DNA from: Streptomyces fuscigenes
Lineage (GTDB): Bacteria > Actinomycetota > Actinomycetes > Streptomycetales > Streptomycetaceae
Length of the DNA stretch: 48,160 nucleotides
NCBI RefSeq assembly: GCF_021556455.1
Contig: NZ_JAKGCV010000008.1
Span: forward strand, 1-48,160
Direction: 5' to 3'
A program made the position numbers and the translations under genes. Positions within the stretch are counted from its first letter, which is position 1. Each line of letters opens with the position of its first letter. Positions 1-8,449 of this stretch are shown piece after piece. The notes beneath the pieces were generated by a model. That model ran no database searches and was not told the origin of the DNA. It worked only from the letters and a program-made list of their open reading frames with translations.

Positions 1-492
1 GGGGGCGTCCGCCGCGGGGGCCGGGGCCGCGGCGCGCGCCGTCACGCCCACCTGGGCCAGCGCCTCGGCCAGCGCCGCCTCGCTGCGCTGCTGGTACGCC
101 TGCATGCCGGCCGCCAGGGCCGGCGTGCCGTACAGGAGCCGCTGGTAGGCGAGGACCGCCGGGTGGTCGCTGAGCCCGGTCACCGGGTCGTGCCGCTCCA
201 GGCCGTCCAGCAGGTGCGCCAGCAGTGCGTCGAGGGGGTCCGCGCCGCGCGCCGCCCCCGCCCGCACCACGCGCGCCGCCTCGTCCTCGTGGTCCGCGAA
301 CCGGTGCAGGACCAGGTCCTCCTTCGTGGGGAAGTACCGGAACAGCGTCGGCTTCGAGATGTCGACCGCCGCCGCGATCTCCGCGACGGACACGCCGTCG
401 AAGCCCCGCTCGGTGAACAGCGCGACGGCCGCGTCCGAGATCTCCTGGTGCCGCTTCCGCTTCTTGCGCTCGCGCAATCCGTCCTGCCCCAT
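1..492 (-). CDS. TetR family transcriptional regulator (3' end off the left edge)
   Basis: The minus-strand frame is open from an ATG at 492 to the window edge (164 codons visible). The first 60 residues form a classic TetR helix-turn-helix: a basic start (RERKKRKRHQ), then EISDAAVALFTERGFDGVSV, then SKPTLFRYFPTKEDLV as recognition helix and tyrosine/phenylalanine anchor. The rest is the start of the ligand-binding helical domain, which cannot be assigned to a subfamily. The start is supported by the HTH position and by a TACCCT -10 element 7 nt upstream, which suggests a leaderless transcript. It is divergent from the fluoride channel operon, but nothing shows that it controls it. The C-terminus and ligand are unknown. 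Confidence 0.88.
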   Translation of the reverse strand, partial: MGQDGLRERKKRKRHQEISDAAVALFTERGFDGVSVAEIAAAVDISKPTLFRYFPTKEDLVLHRFADHEDEAARVVRAGAARGADPLDALLAHLLDGLERHDPVTGLSDHPAVLAYQRLLYGTPALAAGMQAYQQRSEAALAEALAQVGVTARAAAPAPAADAP

Positions 493-499
493 GCGGGGA

Positions 500-505
500 A
501 GGGTA
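500..505 (-). promoter_or_regulatory. -10 element of a predicted leaderless promoter (tetR)
   Basis: On the minus strand TACCCT is followed by 7 nt and then the ATG at 492. No Shine-Dalgarno precedes the ATG, so transcription probably starts at or next to the start codon. No convincing -35 is visible. Confidence 0.5.
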
Positions 506-647
506 CGCAGCCCGGGACGCCCCGCCCCGGCGCGGCCCGGGCGCACGCACACGCGGCCGGGTCCGCGCCCGGGCCGGCGTGCTTCTCCGTGTGGCGCCCG
601 CCGTACCGCACCAGCGCCGTACCGCACCACCGCCGGGCCGCCGGATA

Positions 648-693
648 CGGGGCCGCCCGGTCGCCGGACGCGGGGCCGCCCGGTCGCCGGACG
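648..693. repeat. Perfect 23-bp tandem duplication
   Basis: The unit at 648-670 is repeated exactly at 671-693. It lies in the non-coding gap upstream of the fluoride channel operon. Confidence 0.85.
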
Positions 694-916
694 ACGTGCC
701 GCGCGCCGTCGCGGGGTGCCCTCCGCGCGGCGGCGGAGTGCAGGTCGCGGCGTGTAACCTGAAGGCCTTGCGACTGCCCCGTGGGCCGTCGCGCGGCGGT
801 GGGGCCCGCCGTACCAGAACCGCGGCATCCGCTGCCGCCAACGGTCCCTACTCGTGACCCGGCCCGTCCGTGGCGCCTTCGGCGCACCGGCGGAAGACAC
901 ACGTGTAGGGAGACGT

Positions 917-1408
917 ATGAGTTCCGACAATTCGCTGGCCCAGGCCCCCGAGCCCATGGACCCCGATGTCGGCCTTTCCCACGGCCGGCAGCGCCGTGAG
1001 CAGCGGCGCTCGCAGTACGGCCTGCTCGCGGTGATCGCGGCGGGCGGTGCGCTGGGGACGGTCGCCCGCTACGAGGCGTCGCTCATATGGCCCACACCAG
1101 TGGGGGCCTTCCCGCTGACGACGTTCGTCGTGAACGTCGTGGGCTGCCTGGTGATCGGCGTCTTCCTGGTCGCCGTCACCGAGATCTTCACCGCCCACCC
1201 CCTGCTGCGGCCCTTCTTCGGCACGGGCGTGCTCGGGGGGTTCACCACCTTCTCCACCTTCTGCGTGGACTTCAAGCGCCTCGCCGACAGCGGCCACCCG
1301 GCGACAGGGCTCGTCTACATCGTGGCGACCGTCGCGGCCGCCATGGCAGCGGTGACCGCCGGCGCCTGGACCACCCGCCGACTCCTGGCCCATCGGAGGG
1401 AATCATGA
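917..1408 (+). CDS. crcB: Fluoride-specific ion channel FluC/CrcB, first subunit
   Basis: A 163-residue membrane protein of the FluC (CrcB) family. FluC exports fluoride as an antiparallel dimer in the cytoplasmic membrane. A hydrophilic N-terminus of about 35 residues precedes four hydrophobic segments. Family motifs are clear: [11 protein letters not shown] in TM1, [12 protein letters not shown] in TM2 with the conserved Asn, and [12 protein letters not shown] with the Phe-box and Na+-site region in TM3. The ATG at 917 is chosen because AGGGAG precedes it by 4 nt and the frame upstream has no family similarity. Its stop overlaps the next start (ATGA). With a second FluC gene two places downstream, the pair may form a heterodimeric channel, as in other Gram-positive bacteria. 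Confidence 0.93.
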   Translation: MSSDNSLAQAPEPMDPDVGLSHGRQRREQRRSQYGLLAVIAAGGALGTVARYEASLIWPTPVGAFPLTTFVVNVVGCLVIGVFLVAVTEIFTAHPLLRPFFGTGVLGGFTTFSTFCVDFKRLADSGHPATGLVYIVATVAAAMAAVTAGAWTTRRLLAHRRES

Positions 1409-1845
1409 CAGCGCGTACGCAGCAGGCGATGCGCCTGACCGTCCTGGTCGACGACACCGACACCTGGCACCACAGGCCGATCTGCAGCGAGATCGTGCAC
1501 CGCGCCCACCGGGCGGGGCTGGCGGGCGCCTCGATCTTCCACGGGATGGAGGGCTTCGGGGGCCGGCAGGTCGTCCACACCGCGCGGCTGCTGTCCATGT
1601 CGGACGACCTCCCCGTCGCCGTGGTGCTCGTCGACGTCGAGGAGCGCATCCACGCCTTCCTGCCGCAGTTGGAGGAACTCGGCATCGAGGGTCTGATCAC
1701 CCTGGAGCCCGTGCGGGTCGTCCACTTCGACGGGGCCAGAACTGGCGGGGCAGGCTCCGAGGGGGCGGGGACCGGCGGAGCAGGATCCGAGGGGGCGGGG
1801 ACCGGCGGGGCGGGGTCCGGCGGGCCGGGGGAGGACGGGCGGTGA
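1405..1845 (+). CDS. DUF190 family protein in the fluoride channel operon
   Basis: A 146-residue protein. The first ~110 residues match the PII-like DUF190 family, with the segments [33 protein letters not shown] and [17 protein letters not shown]190 proteins are often encoded beside crcB; a signalling or accessory role is inferred, not proven. The start overlaps the upstream fluC stop (ATGA) and the stop overlaps the next start (GTGA), so all three genes are translationally coupled. The last ~35 residues are unusual: three tandem ten-residue Gly/Ala/Ser/Thr units ([10 protein letters not shown] type, 30-bp DNA period), which look like a recent repeat expansion rather than part of the fold. 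Confidence 0.85.
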   Translation: MTARTQQAMRLTVLVDDTDTWHHRPICSEIVHRAHRAGLAGASIFHGMEGFGGRQVVHTARLLSMSDDLPVAVVLVDVEERIHAFLPQLEELGIEGLITLEPVRVVHFDGARTGGAGSEGAGTGGAGSEGAGTGGAGSGGPGEDGR

Positions 1846-2213
1846 TCGACCTGGTCCTGGTGATCGTGGGGGGCGCGGTGGGCGCGCCCCTGCGCTACCT
1901 CACCGACCGTGCGGTCCAGGCCCGGCACGACACCGTCTTCCCCTGGGGCACCTTCAGCGTCAACGTGGCCGGATCCTTCATCCTGGGCGTGCTCGCCGGC
2001 GCGACCATGTCCGGTGCCACCGGCCACCATCTGCAGGTGCTGCTGGGGACCGGCCTGTGCGGCGCCCTCACCACCTATTCGACGTTCTCCTTCGAGACGC
2101 TGCGTCTCGCGGAGAGCGGCGCGAGGTTCTTCGCCGCCGCCAATGTCGTCGCCTCCGTCGTGGCGGGACTCGGCGCCGTCTTCGTCGGCTTCACCCTCGC
2201 CCAGTCCCTGTAG
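1842..2213 (+). CDS. crcB: Fluoride-specific ion channel FluC/CrcB, second subunit
   Basis: A compact 123-residue FluC protein lacking the N-terminal extension of its partner. Visible motifs are [32 protein letters not shown] and [17 protein letters not shown], which cover the TM1 Arg, the TM2 pore Asn and the TM3 Phe/Thr signature. The GTG start at 1842 overlaps the DUF190 stop by four bases. Paired, divergent FluC copies in actinobacteria are expected to act together as a fluoride export channel. The operon ends at a strong hairpin shortly downstream, shared with the convergent acetyltransferase gene. Confidence 0.92.
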   Translation: MIDLVLVIVGGAVGAPLRYLTDRAVQARHDTVFPWGTFSVNVAGSFILGVLAGATMSGATGHHLQVLLGTGLCGALTTYSTFSFETLRLAESGARFFAAANVVASVVAGLGAVFVGFTLAQSL

Positions 2214-2239
2214 CCGGGATGCGCCCGCCGCCCGCCGGC

Positions 2240-2269
2240 CGCTGCCCGCCGGCGCACCGGCGGGCAGCG
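2240..2269. terminator. Bidirectional hairpin between convergent genes
   Basis: A perfect 13-bp GC stem (2240-2252 with 2257-2269) closes a CGCA loop. It lies between the fluC stop and the stop of the convergent acetyltransferase. There is no U-tract, which is usual for Streptomyces terminators. Confidence 0.65.
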
Positions 2270-2282
2270 CGGGCGCCGCGGG

Positions 2283-3527
2283 TCAGAACATGTCCGGGCA
2301 CCACGGGCGGCGCGGCGTGTGGAAGAGCGCCTCCGCGCGGGCGAGGGCGCCCGGCCGTTCCTCCGTGAGCACGCCGAGCGCGGCGAGCCGGGTCGGGGTC
2401 TCGTCGCCCAGGTAGAGCGAGCCGAGCGCGCCCGCGCCCAGCACGAGGTCGGCGGCGCGGCTCGTCGGGGCGCACGAGGCGCCGTCGGGCGTCGACTCCA
2501 GGACGTACCTGCCGGACGCGACGCCCGCGTCGTCGCGCACGTCGAGGACGAGCGTGCCGGGCACCCCGTACGTCCGCGCCTCCAGGGCCCGGACGGTGTC
2601 GAGGACACGCACCCACAGGTAGTCCGCGGTACCGACGAGGCGGGCGGCGCGCGGGTCGGGCAGGTAGTACGGGAGCAGGTCGTCGGGCGAGCGCTGCCCC
2701 GCGGTGACCTCGACGACCCAGTCGAGGGAGCACAGGAAGCGCCACAGGGCGCCCTCCACCGCGGGCGACGTCGCGGTCAGCCGCCGCACGGAGACGATGT
2801 TCGCGGGCTGCTTGCCGTCGTTCCACTTGCCTTCGACCGTGTACGTGGCGAGGCCCTCGACCCGGCCCTCCGGGGAGCGGTACACCGCGTGGAACGGCTC
2901 CGTGAACGGGGTGCCCGACTCCTCGGCGCCCGTGTTGACGCGCCACCAGCGCTCGTCGCGGTCGATCGCGCCCGGCTGGAGGACCCGCCACCGGTCGTGG
3001 AACTCCGGGCCCTCCTTGCGCAGTTCGGCGCCGTCGATCAGCTCGATCCGGCCGCCCTCCTCGGGCGGCGTCCAGCGCCGCCGGTCGAGCCCGGTGCGCG
3101 GCACGTCGATCGTCCACCGCGCGGTGCGGCTGGCCCGCCCGAAGCCGAACCTGCCGTAGATGCCGTACTCGGCGGCGACGAGGTTCGCGACCACCTCGCC
3201 GCGGTCCCTGGCCTCGCCGAGGTCCGTGGTGATCATGCGGCGGAGGAGGCCCTGCCCGCGGTGGCTGGGCGTGACCGTGACGGCGGAGACCGCGTCGGCC
3301 GCGACGACCGCGCCGCCGGGGACGGTCAGCTCCTGGGAGAAGGAGCGGTACGTCGCGACGCACCGCCCCCCGTCGAACGCGCCCCAGGTGCGCCGGAGAT
3401 CGGTCCCGGCCAGCCGGGCCGCGACCTCCTCGGGCTTGGGGGGTGCGGAGTTGAGGAAGCCCGTGTTCACGGCGCGCAGCCAGTCGGCGAACTCGGTCTC
3501 GGTGGTGGTACGAACCTCGGCGCTCAT
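2283..3527 (-). CDS. Eis-like GNAT family N-acetyltransferase
   Basis: A 414-residue protein with the Eis architecture: an N-terminal GNAT domain, a second degenerate GNAT domain and a C-terminal sterol-carrier-like domain. The acetyl-CoA loop is visible at about residues 85-98 (VTPSHRGQGLLRRM). The general-acid Tyr lies in EYGIYGRFGFG (about residue 124). The protein ends PDMF; in Eis the terminal Phe carboxylate takes part in catalysis, so the exact C-terminus supports the assignment. Eis enzymes acetylate amines such as aminoglycosides or lysine side chains; the substrate here is unknown. The ATG at 3527 gives the usual family length (about 400 residues). The gene stands alone, convergent with the fluoride operon. 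Confidence 0.9.
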   Translation of the reverse strand: MSAEVRTTTETEFADWLRAVNTGFLNSAPPKPEEVAARLAGTDLRRTWGAFDGGRCVATYRSFSQELTVPGGAVVAADAVSAVTVTPSHRGQGLLRRMITTDLGEARDRGEVVANLVAAEYGIYGRFGFGRASRTARWTIDVPRTGLDRRRWTPPEEGGRIELIDGAELRKEGPEFHDRWRVLQPGAIDRDERWWRVNTGAEESGTPFTEPFHAVYRSPEGRVEGLATYTVEGKWNDGKQPANIVSVRRLTATSPAVEGALWRFLCSLDWVVEVTAGQRSPDDLLPYYLPDPRAARLVGTADYLWVRVLDTVRALEARTYGVPGTLVLDVRDDAGVASGRYVLESTPDGASCAPTSRAADLVLGAGALGSLYLGDETPTRLAALGVLTEERPGALARAEALFHTPRRPWCPDMF

Positions 3528-3738
3528 GGCGTCACGCTAGGCGCTGCACCCGGTGCCGCGCACCGACTTTGTTCGGCGGCGAACCGCAGGCGGGAGGCCT
3601 GGCGGCGGCCGGTGCGCACGGCCGCCGCCGCGCGCACCCGGAGTGCCCGGCACCGGCCCCCCACGCCCGGCAGCCGCCGGTTCCCGCGGCCCCCGGCGCC
3701 ACCGGGCACGCCGCCCGGGTCGCTTTTTTGCGTGGGCG

Positions 3739-4755
3739 TCAGAACGTGGCCCGGACCCCGCCGACCTCCGCGCCGCCGCCCAGCACCGGCGACTTGGCGA
3801 TCCGCTCCACCACGTCCGCCTTCACGCCGAGGAGTTCCAGCGCCCGCGCCATGACCGGGCCGACCGCGCGCGCGTTCCCGTCGTCGATCTTGAGGGCCAG
3901 CGCCCTGCCGTCCTCCAGCGCCACCGCCTGGACCGCCTCGGCGCCGGTCTTGGACAGCGTGCCCGGGAGGCCCGCCATCAGCCAGGTGTCGGCGCGCCGC
4001 GTGCCCGCCACGTACTCGGGGTGCGCGCGCATCGCGTCGGCCACCCGGCGCTCGGGCGTGCCCGGCTCCGCCAGCACGAAGTGGCGGAAGGCGCGTGCGA
4101 GGCCGGTGAGGCTGATGGCCATCAGCGGGGCGCCGCAGCCGTCGGTGCCGACCGCCGTGACGGGTTCGCCCGAGGTCTCCTCGATCACCGTCCGCACGAG
4201 CTTCTGCAGCGGGTGCTCGGGATCGAGGTACGAGGCCGTGGGCCAGCCGTTGTGGCGGCAGGCGCCGAGCATCGCCGTGTGCTTGCCCGAGCAGTTCATC
4301 GCGATCTTGCTGGGCTCCCGGCCGGCGGCCAGGTAGCGGCGGGCCTCCTCCTTGTCGACGGGGAGGTCCGGGGGCGTGCCCAGGTCGGCCTCGGTCAGCC
4401 CCTGCTCCGTGAGCATCGTCCGCACGAGATCCAGGTGGAAGTCCTCGCCGGAGTGGCTGGCCGCGGCCAGCGCCAGCCGCTCGCCGCTGAGGTCCAGACC
4501 GGCCCGCAGCACCGCCGCGGCCTGCATCGGCTTGTTGCTGGAGCGGGGGAAGACCGGCACGTCCGGGTCGCCGAGCGTGAACTCGACGCTGCCGTCGGCC
4601 GCGAGCAGCACCAGCGAGCCGCGGTGGTGGCCCTCCACGAACCCGGACCGTACGACCTCCGCGAGGACCGGCACAACGGACGCGGGGCCCCCGTGCGGTG
4701 CGTTCGGTGCGGACGGCGCCGGGGAGGGCGCGGGGGCTCCGGGTTCGTTGGTCAT
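3739..4755 (-). CDS. L-asparaginase of the Rhizobium etli AnsA/ReAV type (PF06089)
   Basis: A 338-residue cytoplasmic enzyme expected to hydrolyse L-asparagine to aspartate and ammonia. It belongs to the asparaginase family unrelated to the bacterial type I/II enzymes. The two Ser-Lys pairs and zinc ligands known from the R. etli enzyme are in place: PRSSNKP (S72/S73, K75), SHSGE (S102), NCSGKH (C155, K158) and DGCGAP (C207). The N-terminal ~25 residues are a Pro/Ala-rich extension without predicted function. The ATG at 4755 is preceded by GAAAGG at suitable distance. The rsiG stop lies 95 bases upstream on the same strand, so the two may be co-transcribed. Confidence 0.9.
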   Translation of the reverse strand: MTNEPGAPAPSPAPSAPNAPHGGPASVVPVLAEVVRSGFVEGHHRGSLVLLAADGSVEFTLGDPDVPVFPRSSNKPMQAAAVLRAGLDLSGERLALAAASHSGEDFHLDLVRTMLTEQGLTEADLGTPPDLPVDKEEARRYLAAGREPSKIAMNCSGKHTAMLGACRHNGWPTASYLDPEHPLQKLVRTVIEETSGEPVTAVGTDGCGAPLMAISLTGLARAFRHFVLAEPGTPERRVADAMRAHPEYVAGTRRADTWLMAGLPGTLSKTGAEAVQAVALEDGRALALKIDDGNARAVGPVMARALELLGVKADVVERIAKSPVLGGGAEVGGVRATF

Positions 4756-4850
4756 CTCGTCGGCCTTTCCACGTCGAGGCGCCTGCGGCAGGGCGCGGCC
4801 GAGGGCCTCGTGGGCCCGCGTCGGCCGCGTACCGCATGCGCCGGTACCGC

Positions 4851-5723
4851 TCAGGTGAGCAGGTCGTCCACCTGCGCTTCCCCCTCACGGTACCTGCGGG
4901 CGATCTCGGCGCTGCAGCCGTCCACCGTGCGTTGCAGCTGGTGGCGCCGCCGCGAGATCTGCTGCTCGTTGCGGACGAATCGGCGCATGGCCGCATGCAG
5001 TTCGTCGTCCGTGCGGGCGGCCAGGTCGGACAGTTCGACCTCGGCCAGCGTCTCGGCGGCCAGCCGGCGGCACTCGGCGCCCCGCGGGGTCGACAGCGTG
5101 ACGTGCCGGGCCGAGGTGCGGTGCCGCGACGGGGCGTCGGAGAGGATCTCCGCCAGCCGCCCGACCATGGACGCGGTGGCGGGACCGCCGGGGTGCGCGC
5201 GGCCCGGCGTGAGGGGCTCGGCTCCGGTCGGGGTCCCCGCGTCGGCGGCGGCCTTGTCCACAGGCTGTGGACAGTCTTCCGCCGCCGCCGCGGGATCGGC
5301 GCCGGCCGCGGCTCCCGGGCCGTGCCCGCCGCGGCGCGACAACTCGTCCCGCAGGATGTCGATGCGGCCCTGGAGCAGCCGCCGCAGGTAGCTCAGGTCC
5401 GCCTCGTCGCGCTGCGAGTCCCGGCGCAGGGCGCGCAGTTCGGGCAGGAGCAGCCGGGTGAGGTCGTAGGGCCGCTGCCCCGGCAGCGCCGGCCCGGGGT
5501 CGGGACCGGGATCCGGGGCCGCCGTCTCCCCGGCCGCCAGGCCGGTGCCGCTCGTCGTGCGGGCGGCGGGCACGGCCGCCGGCCCGGGTGGCGCCCCGCC
5601 CGGCCCGGTCCGTCCGCTCCGCCCGGACCGTACGCCCCGCCCGGCGTCCCCGGCCTGCCCGGCCCGGTCGCCCCCTCCGGTCCGGTCGGCCTGCCCGGTC
5701 CGGTCGGCTCCAGATGTGCTCAT
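4851..5723 (-). CDS. rsiG: RsiG, c-di-GMP-dependent anti-sigma factor for WhiG
   Basis: RsiG binds the sporulation sigma factor WhiG together with cyclic di-GMP and holds it inactive until sporulation. Both ligand helices carry the diagnostic motif E(X)3S(X)2R(X)3Q(X)3D: once in [17 protein letters not shown] (middle of the protein) and once in [17 protein letters not shown] near the C-terminus. The two are joined by a long Pro/Ala/Gly linker, giving the two-helix antiparallel coiled coil known for the family. The first ~80 residues are low-complexity (Gly/Arg/Asp/Thr/Pro) and not expected to fold. The 290-residue length is longer than I recall for the S. venezuelae protein, so a start further downstream is possible. 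It is divergent from dtd. Confidence 0.93.
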   Translation of the reverse strand: MSTSGADRTGQADRTGGGDRAGQAGDAGRGVRSGRSGRTGPGGAPPGPAAVPAARTTSGTGLAAGETAAPDPGPDPGPALPGQRPYDLTRLLLPELRALRRDSQRDEADLSYLRRLLQGRIDILRDELSRRGGHGPGAAAGADPAAAAEDCPQPVDKAAADAGTPTGAEPLTPGRAHPGGPATASMVGRLAEILSDAPSRHRTSARHVTLSTPRGAECRRLAAETLAEVELSDLAARTDDELHAAMRRFVRNEQQISRRRHQLQRTVDGCSAEIARRYREGEAQVDDLLT

Positions 5724-5890
5724 TGCGCGTGCTGCCCCTCACTCAGCCCGGGGGAACCCCCATGCGAGACCCCCCGTCCCTCGACCGGTCACGTACCGTC
5801 GCCTCCTCGGCGCGGTGCGCGACCGCCTGTCTGCATGGTGCCATCCCTGCCACCGGCCGTGCGGGCGATCTGCACCCGTTCGGCCCCCGG

Positions 5891-5896
5891 TAGGTT
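5891..5896 (+). promoter_or_regulatory. -10 element of a predicted leaderless promoter (dtd)
   Basis: TAGGTT is followed by 7 nt and the dtd ATG at 5904, with no Shine-Dalgarno. This fits the TANNNT-to-start spacing of actinobacterial leaderless transcripts. Confidence 0.55.
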
Positions 5897-5903
5897 GGTG
5901 CGC

Positions 5904-6350
5904 ATGCGAGCGGTGGTGCAGCGGGTCGACGGTGCGAGCGTGTCCGTGGTGTCCGGGGTGTCCGGATCCGAGCCGGAGACGGTCGGGGAGATCACGGGTG
6001 AGGGACTGTGCGTGCTGGTGGGGGTGACCCACGACGACACGAAGGAGAAGGCGGCCCGGCTGGCCGCGAAGCTCTGGTCGATCCGCATGCTCGACGGCGA
6101 GAAGTCCTGCTCGGAGACGGACGCGCCGCTCCTGGTGATCTCGCAGTTCACCCTGTACGGCGACGCCCGCAAGGGGCGGCGCCCCACCTGGAACGCCGCC
6201 GCGCCCGGCCCCGTCGCCGAGCCGCTCGTCGACGAGGTCGTCTCGCGGCTGCGGGCCCTGGGTGCGACGGTGCACACGGGCAGCTTCGGCGCGCACATGC
6301 GGGTCTCGCTGACGAACGACGGCCCGTTCACGGTGCTGCTCGACATCTGA
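5904..6350 (+). CDS. dtd: D-aminoacyl-tRNA deacylase
   Basis: A 148-residue cytosolic homodimeric enzyme that cleaves D-amino acids (and misacylated glycine) from tRNA. It starts [15 protein letters not shown], as nearly all Dtd proteins do, and carries the active-site motif [16 protein letters not shown]. The C-terminal gateway motif is NDGPFT; the commoner form is NDGPVT, so Phe replaces Val there while the Gly-cisPro pair that proofreads chirality is kept. Length is normal. The ATG is fixed by the conserved N-terminus and by the -10 element 7 nt upstream. Its stop is about 120 bases from the convergent ygfZ-like gene. Confidence 0.95.
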   Translation: MRAVVQRVDGASVSVVSGVSGSEPETVGEITGEGLCVLVGVTHDDTKEKAARLAAKLWSIRMLDGEKSCSETDAPLLVISQFTLYGDARKGRRPTWNAAAPGPVAEPLVDEVVSRLRALGATVHTGSFGAHMRVSLTNDGPFTVLLDI

Positions 6351-6470
6351 GCCCGGGACCGTACGTTCGGCCCCGGGGCCCTGCCCTCGTTGCCCTCGTT
6401 CCGACCTGTGCACTCCGGCTTCGGCCTGTCTCCCGGCCCACCCGGTCCGCCGGATCCGGGTCCGGTCGGC

Positions 6471-7547
6471 TCAGGGCTCGACGACGGTCTCCTGGGCCGC
6501 CGCGGTGTCCCCGGCCAGCAGCGGCGCGTCCACGGGCACGTTGCGCTTCACCAGGGCGAGGGCGATGGGCCCCAGCTCGTGGTGGCGGGCCGACGTCGTG
6601 ACGAAGCCGACCTGCCGGCCCTCCGCCCCGTCCGGGCCCGGCGCCAGGCGCACGGGCGTCCCGTGCGGCGGCAGGTGCACCTCGCTGCCGTCGAGGTGCA
6701 GGAAGACGAGGCGGCGCGGGGGCTTGCCCAGGTTCTGGACGCGGGCGACGGTCTCCTGCCCGCGGTAGCAGCCCTTGTCGAGGTGGACGGCGCTGCCGAT
6801 CCAGCCGACCTCGTGCGGGATGGTCCGGTGGTCGGTCTCGAAGCCCAGCCGCGGCCGGTGCTCCTCGACCCGCAGGGCCTCGTACGCGAGCACGCCCGCG
6901 AGGGGGCCGTGCGCCGCGGCGTACGACTCCAGGTCGCCGCGCGGCAGGAACACGTCCCGCCCGTACGGGGTCTCCCGGACGGCCGCGTCCGCGGGGGGTT
7001 CCGCGATGGAGCCCGCCGGCAGGTGCACCAGGGCGATGTCGGCGGTGCGGTCGGCGACCTCGACGCGGTAGAAGAACTTCATGGACTCCAGGTACGCGAT
7101 CAACTCGCCCTGCGTACCGGGCTCCACGTGGATCCACGTCGTCGAGCCGTCGTCCACCAGGTACAGCGCGTGCTCGACGTGCCCGTGCGCGGACAGGACG
7201 AGCGCCTCCGTCGCGCGGTGCGCGGGCAGCTCGCTGACGTGCTGGCTCAGCAGCAGATGCAGCCAGGCGAGCCGGTCGCCGCCGGTGACGGTGACCACGC
7301 CGCGGTGCGACAGGTCCACCAGGCCGCTGCCGTCCGCGAGGGCGCGCTGCTCCCGGAACAGGTCGCCGTAGTGGGCGGCGACCTGCTCGTCGGCCCCCTC
7401 TCCGGCGACGGCGCCCGGCGTGGCGAGCAGCGGGCTCACGGGCGCCGGGGCCGCGCCACCGGGCGCCGCCGAGGCGTCGGGGGAGGGGGCGGAGGACGGG
7501 GAGGACTGGCTGCCGGAAGCGGCTGCGGCGGACGTCGAAGGCTCCAT
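6471..7547 (-). CDS. ygfZ: YgfZ/GcvT-like folate-binding Fe-S cluster assembly protein
   Basis: A 358-residue protein of the COG0354 family, related to the T-protein of glycine cleavage. It binds tetrahydrofolate and supports Fe-S cluster enzymes. The family signature K-G-C-Y-x-G-Q-E is present at residues 258-265 (LDKGCYRGQETVARVQN). The folate-binding N-terminal part (GLVDLSHRGVVTVTGGDRLAWLHLLLSQ) and a C-terminal beta-barrel segment are also visible. Residues 1-50 are an Ala/Ser/Pro-rich leader that homologues often lack. The ATG at 7547 has no Shine-Dalgarno but sits 7 nt downstream of a TACGCT -10 element, so it is probably leaderless. Confidence 0.92.
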   Translation of the reverse strand: MEPSTSAAAASGSQSSPSSAPSPDASAAPGGAAPAPVSPLLATPGAVAGEGADEQVAAHYGDLFREQRALADGSGLVDLSHRGVVTVTGGDRLAWLHLLLSQHVSELPAHRATEALVLSAHGHVEHALYLVDDGSTTWIHVEPGTQGELIAYLESMKFFYRVEVADRTADIALVHLPAGSIAEPPADAAVRETPYGRDVFLPRGDLESYAAAHGPLAGVLAYEALRVEEHRPRLGFETDHRTIPHEVGWIGSAVHLDKGCYRGQETVARVQNLGKPPRRLVFLHLDGSEVHLPPHGTPVRLAPGPDGAEGRQVGFVTTSARHHELGPIALALVKRNVPVDAPLLAGDTAAAQETVVEP

Positions 7548-7554
7548 ACGTTTC

Positions 7555-7560
7555 AGCGTA
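7555..7560 (-). promoter_or_regulatory. -10 element of a predicted leaderless promoter (ygfZ-like gene)
   Basis: On the minus strand TACGCT is followed by 7 nt (GAAACGT) and the ATG at 7547, with no Shine-Dalgarno between them. Confidence 0.5.
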
Positions 7561-7600
7561 CGACCCTCAGGGGGCGTGCCCGGCGCCGCGTGCCACCCGT

Positions 7601-7680
7601 GGACTCCCGCGCGGTGCGCCGGGACTCCCGCACGGCGCGCCGGACTCCCGCACGGCGCGCCGGACTCCCGCACGTTGCGT
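7601..7680. repeat. Four tandem copies of a ~20-bp unit
   Basis: The unit GGACTCCCGCACGGCGCGCC occurs exactly twice (7622-7641, 7642-7661). A variant lies on each side (7601-7621 and 7662-7680). It is in the 161-bp gap between nur and the ygfZ-like gene, upstream of the latter's promoter. Confidence 0.85.
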
Positions 7681-7708
7681 CCGGCGGCGGGCAGGGCGCC
7701 GCCGGTGA

Positions 7709-8164
7709 TCAGGAGGCGCCGGTGCCGGCGTCCGCGGCGTCCGCGGCGGACCGGGTGCAGTCCTGGCACCGGCCGAAGATCGCGAAGTGCTTCATGTCGG
7801 TCGTGAAGCCGAAGCGGTCCTGGAGCGCGGCGGCGAAGTCCCCGGCGATCTCGACGTCGGTCTCGATCACGTTCTTGCAGTCGCGGCAGACCAGATGGAT
7901 GTGGTGGTCGCGGCCCGCCAGGTGGTACTTGGGGGCGCCGTGCCCGATGTGGGCGTGCGAGACGAGCCCCAGCTCCTCCAGCAGCTCCAGCGTCCGGTAC
8001 ACGGTGGAGATGTTCACGCCGGACGCGGTCCTGCGCACCTCGCAGAGGATGTCCTCGGGCGTCGCGTGCTCCAGCGCGTCGACGGCCTCCAGCACGAGCT
8101 GCCGCTGTGGCGTCAGCCGGTAGCCGCGCCGGCGCAGGTCGCTCTTCCAGTCGGTGCTCACCAC
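7709..8164 (-). CDS. nur: Nur, nickel-responsive Fur family repressor
   Basis: A 151-residue cytoplasmic metalloregulator. Nur represses nickel uptake and the Fe-SOD gene when nickel is bound. Layout: winged helix at residues ~10-80 (LTPQRQLVLEAV ... GVNISTVYRTLELLEELGLV), then a dimerisation domain. With the first GTG as residue 1, the nickel-site ligands of S. coelicolor Nur fall at H70, H72 and H126, and M-site ligands at H33, H88 and H90. The fourth M-site position I recall (His86) is Asp here. Unlike many Fur proteins, two Cys pairs (C93/C96 and C133/C136) are present. The first of two adjacent GTG codons is chosen because a TACACT -10 element ends 6 nt before it. The downstream tail is Ala/Asp-rich. 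Confidence 0.92.
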   Translation of the reverse strand: MVSTDWKSDLRRRGYRLTPQRQLVLEAVDALEHATPEDILCEVRRTASGVNISTVYRTLELLEELGLVSHAHIGHGAPKYHLAGRDHHIHLVCRDCKNVIETDVEIAGDFAAALQDRFGFTTDMKHFAIFGRCQDCTRSAADAADAGTGAS

Positions 8165-8170
8165 GCACCC

Positions 8171-8176
8171 AGTGTA
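8171..8176 (-). promoter_or_regulatory. -10 element of a predicted leaderless promoter (nur)
   Basis: Minus-strand TACACT, 6 nt (GGGTGC), then the GTG at 8164. The spacing selects the upstream of two consecutive GTG codons. Confidence 0.6.
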
Positions 8177-8449
8177 GGCACCGCGGCGACGGACGGAACG
8201 CCCGCGGACGCGGCGGTGCTCTCCGCGAAGGACCGTGGATCCCGCCCGGGCAGGCACGGCCCCGGCCTCAGGGCCCGGTGGCCTGCGCGAAGAGTGCCGC
8301 GGGCCGGGGCGGAGAGCCGTGCCGGTGCCGCGCGGGCCCCTTGCGGGTGCCGTCCGGGAACGGGTGCGGAGCGCGCGGTTGACGAAGCGGGCGCCGGGCC
8401 TGCTCGACGAAGCGGAGGCGGGGCCCGCTCGAAGCAGCGGACGAGGGGC

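Larger units (their letters stand above)
493..916. other. Gene-free divergent intergenic region with short tandem duplications
   Basis: These 424 bases between tetR and the fluoride operon hold no convincing gene. A 16-bp unit beginning GCCGTACCGCACCA is duplicated at 600-631, and a longer duplication lies at 648-693. I looked for the fluoride (crcB) riboswitch ahead of the channel gene and could not recognise its conserved core. Confidence 0.5.

Noticed and set aside
700..916. Fluoride riboswitch upstream of the channel gene
   Set aside because: I could not find the conserved core stems of the crcB motif by eye.
3541..3738. Rho-independent terminator at the CTTTTTTGCG run
   Set aside because: The T-run is on the plus strand, while both flanking genes are on the minus strand and no well-formed stem precedes it.
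6351..6470. Terminator between dtd and the ygfZ-like gene
   Set aside because: Only a 6-bp CCCGGG pairing with a long loop can be drawn. It is not convincing enough to list.
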